A stretch of 64,000 nucleotides of DNA from Mactra quadrangularis (lineage: Eukaryota; Mollusca; Bivalvia; Venerida; Mactridae). The position numbers and the translations under genes are program-made. The stretch is taken from contig CM046307.1 in assembly GCA_025267735.1 (NCBI GenBank), forward strand, positions 58,337,395 through 58,401,394. The letters run 5' to 3'. Positions 47,001 through 58,951 of this stretch are shown here, piece after piece (the stretch's first letter is position 1; each line of letters begins with the position of its first letter). The notes beneath the pieces were generated by a model. It had not been told where the DNA came from, did not search any database, and saw only the letters and a list, made by a program, of their open reading frames with translations.

Positions 47001-48946
47001 CGAGCTGAAGGTGGTCGTACTCGTTATTGATGTGAATTTGTACTTTGTTGGTGCCAATATTGTTAAAGCTAATAAGAAGTCAGTTAATTTTCAATTTATT
47101 TTTCGGTTTGCTAATAAATGAAATACTATTTGATGAACATTTTCTACAAATATTATATCAATAGCTTACGTATCAACCCAGTTATGACCAAATATATAGG
47201 TGTATACTTGAAAAAGTTGTTGTGTGTATTAAGTCAATATGTTTGCATAATAAATCTTATACTAGTGGATACACGATCGTTGATAGACCGCAATTTACAA
47301 AAGACACTTTGTGAAAAACAACATCTAATATTGTTCTTGTTTAAATGTCCTTTTCGGAATTTTACAGGCTCGCCCGAAACAGATAAATAACACAAAATGT
47401 ATGAACCAAGCAGATGACATATATGCTCATTCTTTGATCGTTTGACTATTTGATCTCTTCTTCTACCAATATATTGAGCAGGATCTTTTTTCGATTATTT
47501 CATTTAAATAGTTTGAAGAACTTGCACAGAGTACAGTCACTTATACATACTGATATATATATTGATACATGTCAATGCATCGTTAATTTGAGAAAATGAA
47601 AAATAGATTAAACATCTTCAAACCGCTATCATGTAGATATCTGAACAATGAGCATTAACATAGATATTTGTCAGTTATGTTTCCTAGATAAAGTCCAAGG
47701 ATATCCAACTGGTTAGCCGATCTTGTCAGTTGAAATCCTCGAATTGTATCATTGAATTCATACGTAAGGATTGTAAAACATTCTCGTGCCTTTAATGTTA
47801 ATTAAGATAATTATAAAGTAGAGTGTTACAACAAAAATAGCTCTTAGCCAAAACAAAAGTTCGCCTGAATTTCAGTTAAATTAAATGGGTTTACAGAAAA
47901 GTATTCTTATTTTGCTCATTTGGAAAGTAATGGTGAAATCCCAGTTATACAATCAATTGGATTTGCCTACTTGAAGAGTACACAATAGCTAAATAACTAA
48001 TGTTCCTTACATACTGCGTACCGATTAAGTATAATATTATCAATAATGTAATCCGTATCAAATTTCTAATCTTTTTTGCTATTACCCCATAACCAATTTC
48101 CATATAGATGCACGAGTAGCATTAGTAGTAAATTTATTAACATACAAAATGTAAAAGTGATATTTGATTACAATGTGTAATAAATGGAAAGTATTTTACA
48201 ATGAATTATTCATAGTGAAAAGAAAAAAACCCACAAACATATGTTTTAGTGTGAGCAAATCTAAAATTAAAAAGGTACCCATGTCTTGCATTATTTAAAC
48301 GAGCAGTACATAACTAAAGATTTCATCTGATCGTTTACGTTTGTTTCATTATAATCGATTAATTTGGTCTCCTTTGTGTTTTTGCAATATAAATAATGTA
48401 TATCTCTATAGTACATACATAAGATACTCGAAAACAATAGGTCATTTTGAAATTTGCCTGTCAAAGTATAACATTCACAGCAAAAACTTTCTGAATCGAT
48501 AAAATGGCAACTAAGATGTCGCAATTGTATCACAGTATCATTAAACAAAATTGCAAAGAAGCCAAGTATTAAATACCACAGTCAAACGCTCATAAAAAAC
48601 ATTTTTACAGTACGAGTATAATATAAAATAGCAAATATTCTAAACCCAAATACCTTATCGAGTAAAAATTAATATCATCACATTTAAGAAAACATGAAAA
48701 AATAAAAAATTTTACAACCATCATAATAATTGCACAAAGTTGCACATTCGCTTCAGCGGTATAAGAATGTTACACAAACATTGTATTGTGTAATCCACCA
48801 TGCCTGCATGTGAAAACAAAATGTTGCTTACTCTCCTAAAATATGCCATTTACTATTCCGGCTATACACCTAGTATAGTCAGTATAATAGAGCAGTAAAC
48901 ATAAAAACAAATTCAATACACAACTTTCCGATCTCAATTCGTACAA
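44086..48946. other. Intergenic between the 3' ends of genes 2 and 3
   Basis: Presumably the two 3' UTRs lie at the edges. An AATAAA at about 44624 could serve gene 2. The middle holds a Tc1/mariner remnant (46646-47030) and a G-tract (about 45955). The remaining sequence is AT-rich with no gene or repeat that I recognise. Confidence 0.5.
46646..47030 (+). pseudogene. Internally deleted Tc1/mariner-like transposase remnant
   Basis: The left part reads RDQAIEIIRAGSSVREVN, like the first helix-turn-helix of Tc1/mariner transposases. A piece QTGSV..DLPS follows in another frame. The right part (about 46926-47030) reads WAMIPHDIIQNYIISLRARC then VIRAEGGRTRY and a stop, matching the usual C-terminus (…MRRRC..VI.A.GGHTRY). 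The DDE catalytic core between them is missing and frames are broken, so it is inactive. Confidence 0.6.
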
Positions 48947-51900
48947 TTAACTTGTGCACAACTTTTTTATTTCATCTATATGCCTCAGTAAGGAGGCGTC
49001 AACTTGGTTTAGTATTCCTTTTAGTGTCAACAAGGTAAGGATATCAACATTGGGATCGACTTCGCATTCTTTTTCATAGTTCTTCATTGGAAATACATTG
49101 TGTCTAGGCAAACCAAAGATATCAGCGACCTGCAATAAAAGCAGGAAATGAAAAATGAAATATATGTAGTTACAATGTACGTTCAACTGTAATAGCGATG
49201 TCTCACACACCAGAAAAAGGAAAGAGTACTAATACAACAAATGTAGACCAAGTACATTGGTGAAAAAATAACTTTCCCAGTTACAAATTTAACAAAATTA
49301 ACATTACTCACGATAAATATGGAACTGTTAATCTGACTAAAACTAAACACAGACTGAATACCAAAAATTAAATGGATAATATATAAATGTTGAACAAGAA
49401 CAAGAGAAGACATATACAATACTAATTAATAGCTTTAACTGCTGTCCTAAAATGGATTTATACAATACAGGTTTCAATTAATACATTAAAAGTGATGAAC
49501 CTTGCAACATATGTTCAAGCTAGATCCGACAATCTAGTTTAAGGAATGTTGATAACATCTAACAGGTAAGACATTCAAACACAATATCCTTTTATAGGTC
49601 TATCTTATAAGCAAACATAGAACTTTTGAAAAGCAATATAATTGATCTGGGATGCAAGAAATGTCTGATAATCGCATTTTAACCAAATTTATATGTAAAT
49701 ACACGCTATGCTATTTAGGTAGTGAACCATCTTTTACAATTCCAAAACGAAACTATTATATTATTAAATTATCCTGGACTTTTTGCACTGCCTTAATCGT
49801 GAATGTGTTATTCTTTTTTGTTTCAGTGTAGCCATTATCATTGTTAAACTAATGAACAAAGTATGAATATAAATATTCTCTTACCAAGGATACTGTATTA
49901 AACACTTTTTTACTCTTTGTAGCGTTTGATGCATCTTCGTTCACCAATTTACATAATTTGTCAGTTTTGGTAAGAACCACAACTTGAGGTATGTCTATAT
50001 AAGATAAAGAAAACGTTTAAATTTATTATACTAAAACCAGTTTAAGAAACTTGAGTATTCAATAGCAAAATTAATTTACAGCACTTTAAAAGCATCGTCA
50101 AGCATCATCTACTAAGTCAATTAAGATCGGAAATTAATTATCATTTTTACACTGAACTTCTGAAGTTAATTAGGTTTCAATATATTTGTCTCCATTAGTC
50201 ATATATAAATATACATGTTATTTCAACTGAAAAACAACCTCTTCGACATGTCTCCTGAATGAGGCAGCTGCCTTCATAAAACAATCTCCTAAACATCAAG
50301 CTGACAGGAATCTCCAGCTTTTCAAATATATTCAATATTATTTTAGAAGACCTTGTAAAAACAATATATAACAAAATGTATATAGATTTCTGTATGGTAT
50401 ATACGGAGTCGAATTTTATCCCCTATACCAACTTCGGTATCTATGGTTTGACATTTTCAGTTTTACAGCACACAAGACAATGAAATTAAACGCTTCCATT
50501 TCAAACCAAATAAGTATTCGTCAGCGACTTTTTGTATTTATTCAGAAGCTGATCAATGCTATTAAGTTATCCATAACATAGCATTACTAAATGTACATCA
50601 TCATAAACCTACTAACAACTTTCATTTTTGTTCTTTAGCTAGTTAGTCAGTTTTGGCAACACCGATTCCAATACGAGATATGTAGTCTTATTTACAGTTT
50701 GTTTGTTTGGGTTTTACGGCGCACCAACACAAAAAAGTCATATCGCGCCTTATACAGTACCAGCCTATAAAAATATCTAATGATAAATTTTCATGGAAAG
50801 ATGATACATGGAGCTCTAAGAAGCTCGATTTGTATCACAAAGAAGCATAAATACTACATGAAATTAAATTTGATAGTGAATCCAACATCGATGATAAAAA
50901 AAGAGTATTGATGTTAGATGACCAAGTTATCCAAATAGAAATATATCAAAAATATAATATATTTTACCATATTTGTTGGCAATCTTCTGCATTGCTCGTA
51001 TATTATTGATTGTCTCTTGAATAGCATCAACTGCTTCTATTATACTTGCATCCATAACTATAACAACACAATGCATCTTGTGTAGGAGTGTCGGATCTTT
51101 AATTAAACCCGGACTATCTCTCATAACGGAACCACTTGGATCTAACTGTAAATTCAACCAAATAAAGTATTGTTTTAGTCTGAATTGACCTTTTGCTGAG
51201 GCTACTATAATCACACCCTTAGACAAGTGGCTAAAATGTTGAGCAAAGTGACAATTTGTGTCTAAAGACACGTGGATAAGTTCATCAACGTAACTATATG
51301 CTAATTATGTCATTGGTGGACGAATTATAAGCATTTGAGATGAAAGATCCGGCGAAATATCAAAAAGATTACTTACAAAATATATTTTTAATGCCGCATA
51401 CCATAGTGCGTCCTCTCTGATTTGTATGGACTGGATTAAATGTACTTGTGTATACTATTAGTTATAAAGATTTTAGACGGTGTATATGGGTCCTTCTACA
51501 CCGAGAGTACATAGCCGCGGGGTTATATGTAACTTCGAGGGGTTGAATACACCGTCAGAAATCTTTATTACAATTTTATAATACTTCAGATCCCTTTAAA
51601 ATCCATCGACAACTCAAAAATGTACAAAAAACCAACAGCAGTGTTTTAGTTCAATTTCCCCGCTGGGCACCCCAATAATTTTTGTACGTTTGATCATGAC
51701 GTCATAGTGGCGGTCAAGTTATGATGTGTTGTATGATTTACTATATGATATTTAAACGAATAATTATCATGGATAGAAGGATCGGAAAGTACTAGGATCT
51801 ATTTAAAAAGAAAAACTGCACATGGACGATGGGGATGTATGGACTATATTGAGGAAACACTCGCTGACGTGATAAACTGTTAGGGCACGATGGAAATCGT

Positions 51901-54900
51901 TTTCCGAAAATAAAGCGAAGTCGAAGAGAAACTACATGGATTCATTTTTTAGAAAGATCGTTTGACCGCCATTTTCATTATTTATACTTTATGCATAGCT
52001 TGGCTTGCTTCAATGAATGCAACGCAAGTCAATCTTTGTATTAACTTTATAATGACTGGATAATTCGTAGTATTGAACACGGTCACAGAATGGAAAAAGA
52101 AGCACACACTGACACAGTGAATTAGACTGGAAGTTGATGTTGTAAAGCGTCACATTTTGGGTCCTTGATTTAAAATACTGTAAGTAATAGATTTGTTATT
52201 CATGTTGAAAACCCGGTGTATTTGATAAATAAAATGGCATCATTTTGTCTTATTTGCTAAGTAATGTCAAGAATACAAAGAAAATATGTTCGAATCGATG
52301 AACAAAATGGCGGACATTAGACAAGAATTTATGTTGAATTGTTTTGAGAGGCTACCTAAGGGGACAGGGTGTATATGAACTCACACACGGTGTATATGGA
52401 TGTTTTCGCGTACTCGATCAGCCAATCAAAAGCCGGCAAATTTTCTTGAAGTATTATAAAAATATTACTACTAAACAATTATACTTTACATGTAGTATAT
52501 CGCTTTACCATTTATTGTTTAAGAGCGAGTTGTGGTATGGTGTGTTGAACAGAAAATGGTTAATAAGCTAATGCGCCTGTTCGGTTAGCCAAAGTGTTAG
52601 CACGAATAAATGGATCGCTTTTCAGACGGTACATTCATATATATTAGGCGCTAAAACTTGATTAATTCTACGACCACTTGTTTATTTCTGCATCATGTTG
52701 TGCAGATGTCAGCAAATTCGGTACCATGTTTGTTTTTGTTGGGTTTGACTTCATGTCAATACAAATAGTGGTAATTTTAGGGTGACAGTAACGAAAGTGA
52801 TGTTGAAAGCTTTGGCTTGGAGCTGTAGGCCTGTCAAGGGAACAAAAGAAAGATGTTTGACCACAAAAATACGACTGAAAATGCTGAAATGCAACATATA
52901 TCTATCTACGTTCATTGACATTACCTCTTGGGATATGATGTTTCATTTTTGTACAGTATGGTGTGGTCTATTGTCTTATATCACATGTACATAGTACTGT
53001 ATTGCAAGTATGGTTCGATTACTGAAATCTCATTTTTATCTTTTATTACAGAATTAGACATTAAAAAGCAGTGCCTCAAATTTATGAGAAATATTTACCG
53101 GGTATTTATCAGGAATATAACCTTCCAACAAAAGCTTCATGTTATCATCACTCATCAAGTGGTTTGATTCTAAGCCTTGTGTGTCACAAAATGTAAATCG
53201 TAAAGGATCTGTTCTTCTTGATGAATATATTCGATATCTTGAAAACTGGTTTAAAGCAAAACAACCAATGACAACGAATATAATATCAGTATATAAGTGT
53301 CAGTATATAAGTGCTTTGATGTCTACTTAAAAAAACCTTAACGGCAACTAAATCACAAATGAAAAAAGATCTATGATTATAGTAGAAATTTAAAAATTAA
53401 AAGTTGTAGTTAACTAAATAGCAGCACATTTAAAATAAGAATTGAATTATTATGTCCTGATATAAAAAAACAGTTGAAGCAAACAAATCAACGTAAAGAA
53501 TATCCTATTTAGTTGGGATCGTCAGCTTAACAGAACTTATTAACTCGTTTTCTTTAAAAATGCAACTTTTAGAATTTATTCAAAGATATAAATCCAAAAA
53601 TAGATGTCTGACTAGATATGAAATTAAAAGAGCCAAATGACATCTTTCTCTGACTGAGAAGGGGGTTGTTTATAAGCAACATAGTTGAGTGTCTAGACCT
53701 CCTGATAAGTTTTGAAAAAAAACCAGAGTTGAAGCAGTTCTTCACTATACTTAGTCTACAGCCTATAATTGTACAAATACATTATATATCAATAAACTTA
53801 CCTTCAATGTGAGACTCTGGTCTGTGGACCCACTTAATGCTACATTAAATATACGATCTTGAAGTACTGTTTGCATTGTATTAAAGAAACTTGACTTTCC
53901 AGCACCTATAGGTCCCATCAGTAGAAGATTCACATTTGGAAACAGTGTAGAACTGTCATTGAATACATTTTCTATTGGAACATAATTCTCAATGTCATAC
54001 CTTAAAGATTCTTTAGTCTAAAATTTGTAAAATATAATGGTTTTAATTGCGTATCATTTTGTAACACCGAAACTGAAAGGTTTTCATTATCATAGCATCC
54101 GTTCCTTTATTTACTTACCGAAAGCTACTTAGTGAATGGAAATTTAAATTGTTTTTTTACCACTAATTAACATCTTTACATTCAATTATTTACGACATAT
54201 TCAACAAGTTCTATTAATTATATACGTTCTAACTGGTCTTTTTTATTTGTTTTATATAACTATGGTAACCAAAAAGGCGATGAAGCATCTGTCTAAAACG
54301 TCTATATTTAACTTAAAATGCACAAGCAATTTTACCTGAATTAGTAACGATGAAGGCAACATGGCATCTATGGACGGAACTTGTCTTAATGCTTTAATAG
54401 TTGGTAGTAATACTCTGAAATACAAATGTAAATGTTGACGTACTCAAATCAGATTAAAATTTACATTGTTTTTGGATCATTCGTGTAGTATTTTGAGACT
54501 GCGTGAGTCTTTCCAAATTTGTAAATGTAACTTTCAATACAGACAGTGTTAAAGTTTTTCAAATGAGTTAAAAGAATATTTCATAAGAAATAGTACACAC
54601 CACCGAGAGCCTCCTGGTTCAATAGTGACCGACCAGTCAGCCCTGTAACATAACAGTGAACCGAAGGCTGAGGTCTACTTTATGTTAGTGGGCTGACTGG
54701 GTGGTCATTTATAGACCAGCAGGCCCTCAGTGGTTTGTGCTATTTCTTATATTATATCACACCACTTTTTCAACACTTGATGTTTGCAAAAGCAAAATAA
54801 TAAATACTGTTACACATTTAAGAGCATAACTTTGTTTACACAATGCCGATTTTATTTTGTACCTTGAAAGTTACAACGTGGATACACGCCAATAAACAAG

Positions 54901-57900
54901 CGTTTAATGATTTTTATGATGTCAGAGGGCCATTATCATATCAGCGGACACTATCACATTATTACGGCCCGCTAAGTTTTATATATTGAATTTATCATAT
55001 AGCTGGATTTCTCTAGAATGGTATGAGCAAACATACTTGTAACAACACTAAGATTGACTTGGACTTATCAAATCACTAACTTGATGCAAGGTTTATTACG
55101 CTTGTTTCGGTCGATACAACAACAATGCGCCTAATAAAAAGCAAAAGACAATATAAGATGTCCAATATCAAAATATAATTGAATGACACTCTGATAAGAG
55201 ACTAAACACAAATCTGCATAATATAATTGCAGTTAGTCTGAATAGGTATTTAACACTTTATAAACAAGTTCTGCTTTTGATTTTCGATGACCTTGTCGAA
55301 ATGTTTTTGTAGACGTGATACTTAGTTTAAATGAATATCTGATACGTCCAAACAATAGACTCTAGACATTAGAAAATGAATAACAATATATCTCTCACCC
55401 TGATACACAAATGAATCCGCATACAGTACATAACAAGCCTATCTGTACAAAACCAATCAAAATTAACAGTAAACCACAAGTAAACATCATGGCTGCCTTT
55501 CCTTTTTCTGTTTCCAACGCATGTTCGAGCAGCTCACGAAACTCATTTGCATTTTCTGGATAACCATACAACTGTGAACAAATAGTTAATGTAACATGAG
55601 TTAATTGTAACCTAATAAAAGCCAGAAGATATATTCATTGACAGTTGACTTGAAAACTTTTTAAACCATGAAGTTGTCAAAATATAACACGTATTAGAGA
55701 CACAATAAACAGTTCAAACAATTCTGCTTTCTAAATTTAACTTTGACTAAGTCCCCATTTCTAAAAAGTGGGAAACTTTTAAAAGAGCACACTAAATCCA
55801 TTTAATTTGATATACCCTTATGTTAAATGATCCACTATAGTTTTAGAGCTTAATTACGTGATTCGGAGTTTGTTATTTCTTAAATATGACTTCATCGTAA
55901 ACATAATGTGATCAAATTAGTTTTTTAAATATTGAAAACCAAATTCTAGTTTCGGTTTCGATCTTCTTTCACTTTGAAATCCAATAAATAACAACAACAA
56001 CAATCCTTCAAACCGGATTTATTAATGTTACACAAAGGCTTAACTATTAAAAGTAAATATTCAAAAAAAAACGCCATCACTAAATAATTTACAAATCAAT
56101 AAGTTTGTGTCTACATGTGCAGCTGTGCGCTTGGTCACTAGATTTCGTGGGTATTTAAATCTGCCCCTTCATCACAGACCACGGACCACGAATTACAGTA
56201 CCTTTCCGTCCGGCTATGGTATGAAACTTTGCAAATATGCCACATAAAGGAATACAATGACAGATCTAGCATGAGAACAAGGCGTGGTCCTGACATCATC
56301 TGTATCTTTAAACATGCTTGAAACAATTGCTAGAAATGGGACAAAATGGCAATAAGGTGACTTGGCGCTAAATTACTAAAAAACACTTTTTTCACCTAGG
56401 CATATCTAAATATTCTTACTAGAATTTTACTAGACAAACTTATATTTACATTCAGTTTTCCTTTTCTTTCCCATCTAATGTTGTTGTATCTCCAAGCTTC
56501 AGGTAATTGATCACTACCTGTGGAATGTAGAAGATCTGAAACAACAATAGTATAGTACACTGTACATGTAATATAGTACATGGTGTTTTAAATGTTGTTT
56601 ATAGCGTAACTACATATATAAGTCATGTACGTATCACTGCATGGTGTTTTAGAACGTATTTCATCAATATTTTTGTCATATCAATTAATGAGTCTGTAAT
56701 TGACATATATACTATAATTGGACGTAGAAAAAGTCAAAGAAAAGGTTAAACGTTTTTCTCTGACATAAATGGGTCTTAACACAGATATAATAAACGTTAC
56801 ATAATATGTATGTTTATAAAGTAAACTGTTGTAATCATCGTTTATTTTCATAGACAAAATGAACACACATCATGGTAAATTTCGTATAATATGGTCATTA
56901 TACTTGTACAAAGAGCATACATGTATACAACATAATAAGTATTGTGACATTTATAACCGTACGGTTGTTTCCTAGTACAGTACAGTCAAAACGCGAACGA
57001 TTCAAAATGTAGACAAGTAAACCGTAGACAAGTCAAAACGTAGACAAGTCAAAACGTAGACAAGTCAAAACGTGGACAAGTCAAACAATAGACGAGTCAA
57101 AACGTAGACGAGTCAAAACGTACACAAGTCAAAACGTAGAAAAGTCAAAAAACGTGGACGTGTCAAAACTTACACAAGTCAAAACGTATTCGAGTCAAAA
57201 CATAGACAAATAAATTTGATCATCGTGTAGAAAGATTAGTCACCACGTAGACAGTTTACTGTAACAAAAGTTACCCTATTACAGTTTAATTATATAGTAT
57301 AACCTCTCTTGAACAACACCCACTGGGAGAGTCAAAACTACGATTCCTAGGCAGGACTTAAATACCTTAGTGGAGATTGGTCATGAAACATTTTCAACCC
57401 CCTTCCTCTACTCTCCAATGCATCGGTTTGAAATATTCACTCGTTGACTTTTTAATGTAATGTATTCACTAAGCTGCAAGGGGGCGTACCCCCCATCTTT
57501 GTATCAAGATGGGCAGGTGTCAAGTTGTCAACCACTGACGCCGGTAAATGCTTAGTACTTAGTTAAATGCTTACACCCAGAGATCATGGCCTACTTAGGG
57601 ACCGTAAGAACTAAGAAGTACATTTTATACTTGATCACAACAAAATCACTAAAACAACATTTAAATGTGGCAATATCACTTTACTAGTGCTTTGGTTTAC
57701 CTCTCACAATGTGAAGCTATTGGTTATCAAAACTTATTGTTTTACAAAGAAGTTAAAGAACTGTTTAGTTCTACTTTCGATTTTGGAAAATAGGCTTCAA
57801 ATGCCTATTGACAAGTTTTTTTTTCGAGTAAAATGCAAACAATAAAATAGAATAAAAAGATTTAGTAAATTCATTTAAAATAATATAAAAACCCATTTAA

Positions 57901-58591
57901 ACAAGGTCAATCTTTAAATTATCATACAGTTCATAGTCAAATATAGCCTTGATACAGGGGGTTCCATCGACTTGCATATTTTACATATCTAAAAAAAGAT
58001 ATTGAGTGTTTTAAGTGGTTCTATAAATACACAAATTCTGAAAATTTAGCCATTCGCTACAAAAAAATAAAGTAAACGAGTGCAAACAACACTTGCAATT
58101 TCAATAACTGCAAAAATACTATATGCAACATTGCAATAATACTTAATATTTACTACATTGAAAACGAAAGTTGCAAATCTTAATTTATGCATCATTTTGC
58201 ATGCATGAATGATGTTTGGACATTTTTTAATAAAAAGCAAAATATTACTGATATACTAAACCATGTTAAAAATTAATCTTATCTATAAAAATACCTGAAG
58301 ATCAATGAAGTTAGTATTGCTACTACGATGAGAATACATTTACAAACAAACATAATTCATGAAACGGTCAGTGGAAATAGATTTCACACATTTATAAGAC
58401 TTAAAATAGCTGGATGAATTCGATGTTCTAAATAAATGAATCATAGGTAAACTTACATTACAGTTCATCCAATAACCTTTCAAACCGTTTAATTATACAG
58501 ATCTGAACAAAATAAAGTTTAATATGTTATTGATTCTTCATTCAATAGTCTAAAATACATTAAAACCAAAAACCTTACCTTCCTCCGCCAT
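48947..58591 (-). CDS. IFI44L-like: IFI44-like GTPase with N-terminal membrane segment, gene 3 (9 exons, 394 aa)
   Basis: Exons in reading order: 58591-58579, 56535-56450, 55571-55399, 54414-54336, 54017-53802, 53245-53099, 51145-50968, 49994-49885, 49129-48947. All introns are GT-AG and the sum is 1185 nt, closing at TAA. The start AAGATGG is a strong Kozak context. Residues 1-60 are hydrophilic. About 61-89 is one hydrophobic stretch (around GLLLILIGFVQIGLL), a likely membrane anchor. The G domain follows: GPIGAGKSS (152-160), DTQG (210-213), TKTD (306-309). The last six introns fall at the same places as in genes 1 and 2; the first part of the protein is unrelated to theirs. The P-loop GPIGAGKSSFFN is closer to the vertebrate IFI44 form than that of genes 1-2. 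An ISRE lies 39 bp upstream. The role is probably in immune defence, by family; the location in the cell is inferred only from the hydrophobic segment. Confidence 0.87.
50690..50780. repeat. Possible SINE core fragment
   Basis: GGGTTTTACGGCGCACCAAC followed by GTCATATCGCGCC resembles conserved core words of invertebrate SINEs (compare GGATTTAACGCCATAGCAAC in the SINE at 60385). Only the core is visible. Gene 3 intron 7. Confidence 0.35.
51466..51564. repeat. Inverted-repeat unit in gene 3 intron 6
   Basis: AAAGATTTTAGACGGTGTAT and ATACACCGTCAGAAATCTTT are inverted arms about 99 bp apart end to end. The word ACGGTGTATATGG recurs at about 52387, suggesting a dispersed family. No coding capacity. 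Confidence 0.5.
54583..54750. mobile_element. 168-bp fold-back element in gene 3 intron 3
   Basis: The arms ATAAGAAATAGTACACACCA and TGGTTTGTGCTATTTCTTAT are inverted at the ends. Complementarity continues inward (GACCAGTCAGCCC and GGGCTGACTGGGTGGTC). A palindromic MITE is likely. Confidence 0.7.
55399..55571 (-). CDS. IFI44L-like: Gene 3 exon 3: membrane-segment exon
   Basis: 173 nt, acceptor TTGTTCACAG, donor GG|GTGAGA. It encodes residues 34-91: a charged amphipathic part (NEFRELLEHALETEKGK) and then about 28 hydrophobic residues with four cysteines. The next exon joins in phase 2 as a glycine codon. No matching exon exists in genes 1 or 2. Confidence 0.85.
55948..55959. promoter_or_regulatory. 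ISRE-like match in gene 3 intron 2
   Basis: AGTTTCGGTTTC is an exact full ISRE (complement GAAACCGAAACT). A second near-core, TTTCACTTTG, follows about 10 bp on. The flanking AAATTCTA and CGAT are shared with the intronic site at 20185, hinting at a common repeat origin. An enhancer role is possible but unproven. Confidence 0.35.
56985..57215 (+). repeat. Tandem repeat, unit about 17 bp (GTAGACAAGTCAAAAC)
   Basis: About 13-14 imperfect copies in a row, with variants at the GTAGACAAG part and a stable TCAAAAC part. It is in gene 3 intron 1. Confidence 0.85.
58579..58591 (-). CDS. IFI44L-like: Gene 3 exon 1: 13-nt start exon
   Basis: It encodes MAEE plus one base, with donor G|GTAAGG. Gene 1 exon 1 is also 13 nt, MSAT plus one base, with donor G|GTAAGC. 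The shared length and phase, although the encoded residues differ, support both start calls. Confidence 0.75.
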
Positions 58592-58629
58592 CTTCAAAAA
58601 ATATACATATATTATGTGTATGAAAGTTT

Positions 58630-58641
58630 AGTTTCTGTTTC
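58630..58641. promoter_or_regulatory. ISRE (IRF-binding site) in gene 3 promoter
   Basis: AGTTTCTGTTTC on the + strand is the complement of GAAACAGAAACT, a perfect full ISRE. It lies 39-50 bp before the gene 3 ATG, so transcription starts very close to the start codon or the element overlaps the 5' UTR. A TA-rich stretch (about 58597-58618) separates the two. Confidence 0.75.
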
Positions 58642-58951
58642 GAGTTTATTTTTAGTGTATATGTCACTCTGGGCTAGTTTTGGGAATTTCCAAAGTTATA
58701 TTTGGTATACAAAATCTATTTATAGTCACGATTTTTGTAAAGTCAGTTTAGTATATGACCGTAAGATTTACTTCCCTTGCATAGGATATACTGCACTAAA
58801 TTGTGTTACAAATACATGTATATTGTCCGTATAAGTTCCTTTCATGATTACTTTTATCAGCATGTGCAAGTGCTGCATGACTTTGTGACCAATTATTTAC
58901 ACATGATTAACATGAATGTTAGAATGCAGCACAAAAACAATGATTGGTTAA

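Noticed and set aside
50927..51271. 114-codon minus-strand frame as a stand-alone gene
   Set aside because: Only its middle (51145-50968) is coding; it is gene 3 exon 7 with intron sequence on both sides.
16081..58650. Treating genes 1 and 2 as one long gene with duplicated domains
   Set aside because: Gene 1 has its own stop (28113) at the same position as gene 2's stop (44085), and both align end to end as separate copies.
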